Shown here in pieces: positions 1 to 5,221 of a stretch of 7,146 nucleotides of DNA. Source of the stretch: an uncultured Muribaculaceae bacterium. GTDB taxonomy: Bacteria; Bacteroidota; Bacteroidia; Bacteroidales; Muribaculaceae. The stretch spans positions 1 to 7,146 of the forward strand of contig CAJTYC010000100.1 in assembly GCA_910584185.1 (NCBI GenBank), read 5' to 3'. Within the stretch, counting starts at the first letter, position 1. Every line of letters starts with the position of its first letter. Under the pieces are notes generated by a model that saw only the letters and a program-made list of their open reading frames with translations, was not told where the DNA came from and ran no database searches. Position numbers and translations under genes: made by a program.

Positions 1-454
1 TCTTGTAAAGCCACGCATTGCCGATGCCAAACTTCTCCATCACTTCCTTGGATGTGTAGAACTCAGTGATAGGCTCAGCGGGCTTCTTCTCCTTTCTAAT
101 GTAAGGGGAAGAAGATATGAATAATCCATTCAGGACGGCTCTGCTTATAAATGTTTTTCCCGGAAACTGGACACATGGTATTTTACCTCTTTCAAGATAC
201 CGATAAAGTGTCCGGATTGAAACGCCCATCAATCTTGCGCATTGAAATGGGGTTAGAAAAGATAGGCTATCTTCATTCCCTTTCGTATTGACATTGATAG
301 TCTTTTGGGTACTTGCGACATGTTCATCGCGCTTTCGCTTTTTAAAAGCGTGTTCGGCACATCGCTTGCTACAATAGCGAGTCGAACTTTTTCGAGCTAT
401 GAATGATGCTCCGCAAAATTCACAGATTTTTTGAAATTCAATTGTACTGCTCAT
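1..454 (-). CDS. Zinc-ribbon, tandem helix-turn-helix DNA-binding protein (partial, C-terminus beyond window)
   Basis: The first 151 residues are visible; the rest lies beyond base 1. Residues 11-32 form a small treble-clef/zinc-ribbon pattern (C11-x2-C14 and C28-x3-C32), followed by a basic stretch (KKRKR, about 38-42). Residues 68-112 resemble a MerR/excisionase-type helix-turn-helix (LTPFQCARLMGVSIRTLYRY, then a basic wing around 89-104). A second HTH starts at about 131 (FYTSKEVMEKFGIGNAWLYK) and is cut by the window edge. This combination is familiar from Bacteroidales integrative elements, where such genes sit beside a tyrosine recombinase; none is visible here, so that role is inferred. 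The DNA is AT-richer than its neighbours: bases 121-180 are 25/60 G+C against 37/60 at 3841-3900. The gene points away from mnmE, and the ATG at 452-454 is the natural start just before the zinc ribbon. It may be an excisionase-like factor or a transcriptional regulator. Confidence 0.75.
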   Translation of the reverse strand, partial: MSSTIEFQKICEFCGASFIARKSSTRYCSKRCAEHAFKKRKRDEHVASTQKTINVNTKGNEDSLSFLTPFQCARLMGVSIRTLYRYLERGKIPCVQFPGKTFISRAVLNGLFISSSPYIRKEKKPAEPITEFYTSKEVMEKFGIGNAWLYK

Positions 455-486
455 ATTCTCATTATTGAGTTATTTCTGTTAAAAGT

Positions 487-503
487 GTGTCATGGCGTGA
501 CAC
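487..503. promoter_or_regulatory. Possible operator dyad upstream of the HTH gene
   Basis: GTGTCA (487-492) and TGACAC (498-503) form a perfect 6-bp inverted repeat around a 5-base spacer, 33 bases before the HTH start codon. Related TGTG-containing words lie close by (TGTGCCA 506-512, GTGTGCGACA 513-522). The position suits autoregulation by the HTH protein or a recombinase/excisionase arm site. No TAnnTTTG promoter match was found for this gene, so the role is a guess. Confidence 0.25.
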
Positions 504-621
504 CCTGTGCCAGTGTGCGACATAATCGTCCACACCTCGGAAAATTGAGCCGACGTACAAATGAGAAAGCGAAAAAAGATACACAAACGGCTAAAAAAGC
601 CGCTGAAATGCCCAATACGGC

Positions 622-652
622 GAAAAAAATAACGCCCTGGTTTTGGGCGTTA
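622..652 (-). terminator. Intrinsic terminator of mnmE
   Basis: An 8-bp perfect stem (TAACGCCC 645-652 read on the minus strand, pairing with GGGCGTTA 630-637) closes a 7-base loop. On the minus strand it is followed at once by a run of seven T (629-623). It begins 42 bases after the mnmE stop codon in the same direction, so it should end the nuclease-mnmE transcript before the HTH gene. On the plus strand the stem has no U-tract, so it works one way only. Confidence 0.8.
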
Positions 653-693
653 CTTGTCATTATTAGTATTTTAACTGCTTTATAATCAAATAG

Positions 694-711
694 TTACTTG
701 CCGATGCAAAA
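694..711 (-). other. mnmE 3' end resembling the SGI1-type attB site
   Basis: The last 18 bases of mnmE (TTTTGCATCGGCAAGTAA, encoding FCIGK-stop) correspond to the conserved 3' end of mnmE/trmE that SGI1-family genomic islands use as attB in Gammaproteobacteria. Here the adjoining DNA carries an element-type HTH gene and is AT-richer. The conserved sequence itself is explained by the MnmE protein, so use as an attachment site is only inferred from the neighbour. No second full copy lies in the window. Confidence 0.25.
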
Positions 712-2064
712 GGAGGTGAATATTGATGAGAGCAGGTCGGGGGTGGTGATTTGGCCTGTTACTTGGGCTGTGTGGTGGAGGGCTTCGCGGATGTCTTGGG
801 CTATAAAGTCGGCCGACAGGCCCGCGTCGATGCCGGCTCTTGCTCTCTTCAGTGCCTCTGCCCCCGATGTCAGCGCTGCCTGGTGACGGGCGTTTGTTAT
901 TATCAATTCTGCTTGTTTATCTATCCCTCTTCGCGCAGCTTGCACTAATGTTGCTTTCAATTCTTCTATGCCTTCGCCTGTCTTTGAAGAGATTGTGTGT
1001 TCTTCATATGAGAGTTCCTCTTTCTGCATCTTTGTTTCGGCCAGGTCTATCAAGTCTGCCTTTGTATGCACTATGATGTGACTGGCTTCTGCATTCGATG
1101 CCATGTTATTTCTGATGTCGGCCATGCGCTCTTCACTATCGATGCCAGAAAGGTCGTGCAGCCACATCACTATGGCTGCTCGGTCTATAGTCTGACGCGC
1201 TCGGTCAACTCCTATTTTCTCTACCAAGTCGTCGGTATGACGCAGTCCTGCGGTGTCGTAAAAGCGGAATAGTATGCCGTCTATCTCGCAGGTGTCCTCT
1301 ATTATGTCGCGCGTGGTGCCGGGAATGTCGCTCACTATCGCTTTCTCCTCATCGAGCAGCTTATTGAGCAACGTGGATTTGCCGGCGTTGGGTGCTCCGG
1401 CTATCGCTACCGGCACTCCCTCCTTTATGGCGCGTCCGACCTTATAGGTCGAGGTGAGCCGGTCTATGTAAGCTATCGTTTCGTCGGCAAGCGTGGAGAG
1501 CTCTCGGCGGTCGGCAAATTCCACCTCTTCTTCCGAGAAGTCGAGCTCGAGTTCGAGCAATGATGCGAGTTTGATAAGGCGTGCTCGCAAGTCATCGAGC
1601 TTGCGTGAGAACTCACCCGACATCTGTGTCACGGCGAGCCTGTGGGCTGCTCGCGATGATGCGGCTATCATATCTGCCACTCCCTCGGCTTGGGCTAGGT
1701 CGAGCCGTCCGTTCATAAATGCTCTTCGTGTGAATTCTCCGCGTCCGGCAGGTTCTGCACCGTGGCTGCACAGAAGCTCCACAAGCTCACGTTGAATCCA
1801 CATGGAACCATGCACTGAAAATTCCACCGTATCTTCACCCGTAAACGAATTTGGCGCACGAAACACTGTCGCGACAGCCCGGTCGAGCACCGAACCATCA
1901 TCTTGCATTATTGAGCCGAGATGCGCTGAATGCGATTTCGCATCGCTCAGTCTCACCCCTCTCCATATGCTGTCGGCGATGCTAAGAGCATCCTCGCCCG
2001 AGAGCCTCACCACGGCTATTCCACCGACACCCGGTGGTGTTGAGATTGCTGCTATTGTTGACAT
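694..2064 (-). CDS. mnmE: tRNA uridine-5-carboxymethylaminomethyl(34) synthesis GTPase MnmE
   Basis: Cytoplasmic GTPase that, with MnmG, adds the (carboxymethyl)aminomethyl group at C5 of wobble uridine 34 in a subset of tRNAs. The 456 aa are full family length. The N-terminal tetrahydrofolate-binding and dimerisation domain is recognised by STPPGVGGIAVVRLSG (8-23) and PNSFTGEDTVEFSVHG (71-86). A helical domain surrounds an inserted G domain: G1 GAPNAGKS (223-230), G2/K-loop GTTRD (249-253), G3 DTAG (270-273) and Glu282 in VEKIG, at the position of the catalytic Glu282 of E. coli MnmE. G4 reads TKAD (334-337) where E. coli has NKAD, a tolerated variant. The C-terminus is the signature FCIGK with Cys453. 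The ATG lies 4 bases after the nuclease stop, so the two genes should share a transcript, and an intrinsic terminator follows. Identification is secure. Confidence 0.97.
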   Translation of the reverse strand: MSTIAAISTPPGVGGIAVVRLSGEDALSIADSIWRGVRLSDAKSHSAHLGSIMQDDGSVLDRAVATVFRAPNSFTGEDTVEFSVHGSMWIQRELVELLCSHGAEPAGRGEFTRRAFMNGRLDLAQAEGVADMIAASSRAAHRLAVTQMSGEFSRKLDDLRARLIKLASLLELELDFSEEEVEFADRRELSTLADETIAYIDRLTSTYKVGRAIKEGVPVAIAGAPNAGKSTLLNKLLDEEKAIVSDIPGTTRDIIEDTCEIDGILFRFYDTAGLRHTDDLVEKIGVDRARQTIDRAAIVMWLHDLSGIDSEERMADIRNNMASNAEASHIIVHTKADLIDLAETKMQKEELSYEEHTISSKTGEGIEELKATLVQAARRGIDKQAELIITNARHQAALTSGAEALKRARAGIDAGLSADFIAQDIREALHHTAQVTGQITTPDLLSSIFTSFCIGK

Positions 2065-2068
2065 TGCA

Positions 2069-2950
2069 CTATTGTTTGTTCCAGTCGCGGAATGACGCCA
2101 CTGACTCTATTCTGTTATCAAGCTCATCAGGCAAATTGTAGAAAAAATCGAAGCCGGTGAGTTTCTCCACATCGTCGATGGTCAAGACATAATTCTCCAT
2201 ATTGCCGGGCGAAGACATGTTGGGATAAACGAACGCTATGCCACGCGGTTCGTCAAGATATGGGGCAGCCAAAACCTTGAAGAATGCCGAGGGCACACGC
2301 ACTCCGTTAGCTCCAATGCGCTTCGTGTCTGATTTCTCATATATCGGGCCGGCCACAATAAGTATGGCCGAATCACGCATCGCCCACTTGCGCTCCTTCT
2401 TCTCGAGAGTCTGCCATGCTCCGGAGTTGAGCGCACCATCCTGTGGTGTCATATTGGCAAAGGAGAAACAGTCATACATGGCCTGCTCGCTCCACTTCTG
2501 GTCGGCAGCCGGACACATATGCCCCTTGTCGTAACCTGACTTTTTATAGTCACCGGCATTGGGACATCCCTCCACCTCATCGTCGGTCCAAAACGTATTC
2601 TTACGCGACACCGGCCCTTCCGTTTCTGCAGCGAGCAGCTCCCATGCCACCCAGTTTGGTGTATGATTGTCGGCATTGAACGACAGACGGAATCCTTCGT
2701 AATCCTTGCACTGCGACCTCACCGAGGCAGGCACTTTGACATCGAGAAGCGCGTCAGCATCGGGCAACGCGGCATTGCCGCGCCGCACTTGCGCCCCGTC
2801 ATGAGCACCCTGCGACGAAGATACACGCGCATGCTCGCCATTGGCACCCCCGGTGGTCTGGCCACTGCGAGCCGAAATCAAACCCGTGATGCCAATAACC
2901 ACTACACACGCACACAGCAATATTAAAATAAGAGGCAATTTCTTTTTCAT
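2069..2950 (-). CDS. Membrane-anchored DNA/RNA non-specific endonuclease (NUC1/EndA family)
   Basis: Predicted metal-dependent beta-beta-alpha nuclease cleaving DNA and/or RNA outside the cytoplasm. The N-terminus is MKKK plus a hydrophobic stretch (about 5-26). It lacks a clear signal-peptidase I site, and LCAC at 12-15 is a poor lipobox with hydrophobic residues following, so a single-pass anchor is likeliest. A low-complexity linker (about 30-65) leads to the catalytic domain (about 70-290). The active site is DKGH (141-144), a DRGH variant with His144 as general base, then Asn175 (metal ligand) and Glu183. The Asn-to-Glu spacing of 8 equals N119/E127 of Serratia nuclease, and His-to-Asn is 31 against 30. 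The stop is 4 bases before the mnmE ATG, suggesting co-transcription. Possible roles are nutrient scavenging from extracellular nucleic acid or uptake-related processing. Function within the family is solid; the physiological role is unknown. Confidence 0.88.
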   Translation of the reverse strand: MKKKLPLILILLCACVVVIGITGLISARSGQTTGGANGEHARVSSSQGAHDGAQVRRGNAALPDADALLDVKVPASVRSQCKDYEGFRLSFNADNHTPNWVAWELLAAETEGPVSRKNTFWTDDEVEGCPNAGDYKKSGYDKGHMCPAADQKWSEQAMYDCFSFANMTPQDGALNSGAWQTLEKKERKWAMRDSAILIVAGPIYEKSDTKRIGANGVRVPSAFFKVLAAPYLDEPRGIAFVYPNMSSPGNMENYVLTIDDVEKLTGFDFFYNLPDELDNRIESVASFRDWNKQ

Positions 2951-2954
2951 AATA

Positions 2955-2962
2955 CAAAAATA
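2955..2962 (-). promoter_or_regulatory. Possible -7 promoter element for the nuclease-mnmE unit
   Basis: On the minus strand TATTTTTG matches the Bacteroidota -7 consensus TAnnTTTG exactly. It ends only 4 bases before the nuclease ATG, so transcription would begin at or next to the start codon. I see no TTTG at the -33 spacing. It may be a chance match in AT-rich DNA. Confidence 0.25.
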
Positions 2963-2985
2963 GTGATTTTCTAATAAAAAATCGT

Positions 2986-2993
2986 TATCTTCG
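2986..2993 (+). promoter_or_regulatory. Likely -7 promoter element for pepT-miaA
   Basis: TATCTTCG fits TAnnTTTG with one mismatch and lies 36 bases before the pepT ATG, giving a leader of about 30 bases. The 79-base gap between the divergent nuclease and pepT genes must hold promoters for both. A good -33 TTTG is not visible. Confidence 0.4.
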
Positions 2994-3029
2994 CAGCAAA
3001 TAAACCTCGTAACCTAAAATAGACAGGAT

Positions 3030-4253
3030 ATGACAGTAACAGAAAGATTTCTCGATTTCGTGAAATTCGACACCCAGAGCGATGAACTCACCAATATGAC
3101 GCCATCATCGCCGGGACAGATGGAATTTGCAAAATATCTGAAGGCGATACTTCTCGGCATGGGCCTGGAAGATGTCACCCTTGACGACAATGGCTACCTA
3201 TTTGCCACACTTCCGGCCAACTGCGACAAGCAGCTGCCCGTGGTAGGCTTCATCGCGCACATGGACACCAGTCCTGACATGTCGGGCAAGCACGTGAACC
3301 CGCGCATCGTGAAGAACTATGACGGCAAGGAAATCCAGCTCAACGCAGCCGAAGGCATCTCGCTCAATCCTGAAGATTTTCCGGAACTTCTCAATTACAT
3401 TGGCCTCGACCTCATAGTGACCGACGGCACCACGCTGCTCGGCGCTGACGACAAGGCCGGCATAGCCGAGATTATCACCGCCGTGGCCTACTTGCAGTCG
3501 CACCCCGAAATCAAGCATGGCAAGATACGCATCGGTTTCAACCCCGACGAGGAGATTGGCCTTGGTGCACATAAGTTTGACGTTGAGAAATTCGGTTGCG
3601 ACTTCGCCTACACCATGGATGGAGGAGCCGTCGGCGAACTCGAATACGAGAACTTCAACGCAGCCTCAGCCAAGGTGACAATCAAAGGCCGCAACGTGCA
3701 TCCCGGCTACGCCAAGCATAAGATGATCAACTCTATACGTGTGGCCAACAGCTTCATACAGATGCTTCCCCGCTGGGAGACACCCGAGCACACCGAAGGC
3801 TACGAGGGTTTCTATCACTTGGTAGGCATAGAAGGCGATGTGGAGCAGACCGTGCTCAACTACATAATCCGCGACCACGACCGTGCCCGCTTCGAGAGCC
3901 GCAAGCGCGAGATAGAGCACCTCTGCCGCAAGACCAACATGGAGTATCCAGGCTGTTGCTCCGTAGAAATCAAAGACCAATATTACAACATGCGCGAGAA
4001 GATCGAGCCGGTGATTCACATCATCGAGCTTGTGGAGAAGTCGATGCGCGAGGCAGGCATAGAGCCCAAGGTGCAGCCGATACGCGGCGGCACAGACGGC
4101 GCACAGCTCTCGTTCAAGGGTCTCCCCTGCCCCAACATCTTCGCCGGCGGCGAGAACTTCCATGGCCGCTTCGAGTATGTGCCTATCCAGTCGATGGAGA
4201 AAGCCACAGAGGTGATAGTCAACATCTGCAAGAACATCGCAGCAGAGGCATGA
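3030..4253 (+). CDS. pepT: Peptidase T (tripeptide aminopeptidase, M20B family)
   Basis: Cytoplasmic di-zinc aminopeptidase that removes the N-terminal residue from tripeptides, in the last steps of peptide utilisation. The 407 aa match the family length. The metal-site set is complete: His77 and Asp79 in AHMDTSPDMSG, the bridging Asp140 in GADDKAG, the catalytic Glu174 and metal ligand Glu175 in NPDEEIG, Asp197 in YTMDGGAVGE and His378 in GENFHGRFEYVP. These lie within one residue of the E. coli PepT positions (78, 80, 140, 173, 174, 196, 379). The lid/dimerisation domain falls at about 208-320, including GRNVHPGYAKHKMINS. The ATG at 3030 follows a weak purine-rich stretch (gacagga). miaA starts 17 bases after the stop, so they probably form an operon, although no functional link between the two is known. 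Confidence 0.97.
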   Translation: MTVTERFLDFVKFDTQSDELTNMTPSSPGQMEFAKYLKAILLGMGLEDVTLDDNGYLFATLPANCDKQLPVVGFIAHMDTSPDMSGKHVNPRIVKNYDGKEIQLNAAEGISLNPEDFPELLNYIGLDLIVTDGTTLLGADDKAGIAEIITAVAYLQSHPEIKHGKIRIGFNPDEEIGLGAHKFDVEKFGCDFAYTMDGGAVGELEYENFNAASAKVTIKGRNVHPGYAKHKMINSIRVANSFIQMLPRWETPEHTEGYEGFYHLVGIEGDVEQTVLNYIIRDHDRARFESRKREIEHLCRKTNMEYPGCCSVEIKDQYYNMREKIEPVIHIIELVEKSMREAGIEPKVQPIRGGTDGAQLSFKGLPCPNIFAGGENFHGRFEYVPIQSMEKATEVIVNICKNIAAEA

Positions 4254-4270
4254 TCTAAAAAATCGCAATA

Positions 4271-5101
4271 TTGAAAAAAGTAATAGTCATAACGGGGCCG
4301 ACTGCATCAGGCAAGTCGGCCCTTGCAGTTGAAAAGGCCCTCGAGCTCGACACAGAGATAATCTCTGCCGACAGCCGTCAGATATATCGGGGCATACCCA
4401 TAGTCACGGCCCAGCCAACTGCCGAACAGCTCCGAGCTGTGCCACACCACCTTGTGGGCGCATTGCCGCTCGATGCCTATTATAGCGCCTCAATGTTTGA
4501 GGAGGATGCGCTGCGCATAGCCCGCCGCCTGCTCGATGAGCGGGGCGCGGCAGTGGTGTGCGGAGGCTCCATGATGTATGTTGACGCGTTTTGCCATGGA
4601 CTCGACGAACTGCCCACCGTGCCGCAGCACATACGCGCAGAACTGATGCTGCAACACGCCGAACTTGGCGACTCATGGCTTCTCGCGGAGCTTGAACGCA
4701 TGGACCCGGAATACTACAACTTGGTGGACCGCAAGAACATGAAACGCGTGTTTCACGCCGTGGAGATAATGCGCACCGCGGGAGTGCCAATCACCACGCT
4801 GCGCACTGGGGCGAAAAAGCAACGCGAGTTTGAAATCGAGAAAATCGTGATAGATATGCCGCGCGATATGCTATTCGACCGCATAAACCGTCGCGTGGAC
4901 CAGATGGTGTCCGACGGACTCGAAGAGGAAGCCCGCAGCGTGTATCATCTGCGGCACCTCAATTCGCTCAACACCGTAGGCCTCAAAGAGATGTTCGCAT
5001 GGTTTGACGGCACAATGGACCGGCACACAGCCATAGAACGAATAAAGAAAAACACGCGAGTGTTTGCAAAGAAACAACTCACGTGGCTCAAGAAAAGTTG
5101 A
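4271..5101 (+). CDS. miaA: tRNA dimethylallyltransferase MiaA
   Basis: Transfers the dimethylallyl group from DMAPP to N6 of adenosine 37 in tRNAs reading codons that start with U, the first step towards i6A/ms2i6A. Visible motifs are the P-loop GPTASGKS (9-16), DSRQIY (34-39, with the catalytic Asp34), GGSMMY (98-103, usually GGTxxY), DRKNMKR (153-159), VGLKE (236-240, usually GYKE) and the terminal KKQLTW (267-272). The start is TTG at 4271: an in-frame TAA at 4256-4258 blocks any upstream start, and the next in-frame ATG would remove the P-loop. At 276 aa it is shorter than typical members (about 300-316), ending 4 residues after LTW, so the usual C-terminal tail is missing but the core is complete. 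It lies 17 bases after pepT. Many Bacteroidales carry two MiaA paralogues; I cannot tell which type this is. Confidence 0.94.
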   Translation: MKKVIVITGPTASGKSALAVEKALELDTEIISADSRQIYRGIPIVTAQPTAEQLRAVPHHLVGALPLDAYYSASMFEEDALRIARRLLDERGAAVVCGGSMMYVDAFCHGLDELPTVPQHIRAELMLQHAELGDSWLLAELERMDPEYYNLVDRKNMKRVFHAVEIMRTAGVPITTLRTGAKKQREFEIEKIVIDMPRDMLFDRINRRVDQMVSDGLEEEARSVYHLRHLNSLNTVGLKEMFAWFDGTMDRHTAIERIKKNTRVFAKKQLTWLKKS

Positions 5102-5121
5102 AATTTTCAATTTCAACTTTT
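5093..5121. terminator. 13-bp hairpin overlapping the miaA stop codon
   Basis: AAAAGTTGAAATT (5093-5105) and AATTTCAACTTTT (5109-5121) are perfect reverse complements around the 3-base loop TTC. The miaA stop (5099-5101) lies inside the left arm. The right arm ends in TTTT, so this may be a weak AT-type terminator for pepT-miaA. There is no GC-rich core, so termination is inferred. Confidence 0.5.
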
Positions 5122-5220
5122 CAATGAATATTTAAAAAATGAATAATGAATAATTTCGCAATGCACTGTGCGAAGCAAAATTATTCATTATTCATTTTTA
5201 ATTTTTAATTATTCATTGAA
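5120..5220. repeat. Nested long inverted repeat between convergent genes (bidirectional terminator or miniature repeat element)
   Basis: Three nested levels are visible. The outer arms TTCAATGAATA (5120-5130) and TATTCATTGAA (5210-5220) are perfect complements. The main arms, 22 bases each (5135-5156 and 5178-5199), are also perfect complements and contain repeats of the word GAATAAT. A core hairpin pairs TTCGCA (5155-5160) with TGCGAA (5169-5174). A-runs and T-runs flank both sides (5134-5139, 5195-5208), so it could end both the miaA and YitT-gene transcripts. Its length and symmetry exceed what a terminator needs, so a REP- or MITE-like repeat is an alternative. Confidence 0.75.
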
Positions 5221-5221
5221 T

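Noticed and set aside
431..685. An 84-residue plus-strand frame from TTG 431
   Set aside because: Its start lies inside the HTH gene, the N-terminal part has no recognisable features, and the frame crosses the mnmE terminator. Only the short C-terminal piece is kept, as a low-interest finding.
708..749. A strong plus-strand Shine-Dalgarno match (AAAAGGAGGTGAA, 708-720) 5 bases before an ATG at 726
   Set aside because: It is antisense to the mnmE codons for FTSF. The reading frame behind the ATG stops after 7 codons, and Bacteroidota rarely use strong Shine-Dalgarno sites.
3666..4268. A 200-residue minus-strand frame opposite pepT
   Set aside because: It is a shadow of the pepT coding frame, which has complete metal-site motifs. 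The antisense product has no recognisable domain.
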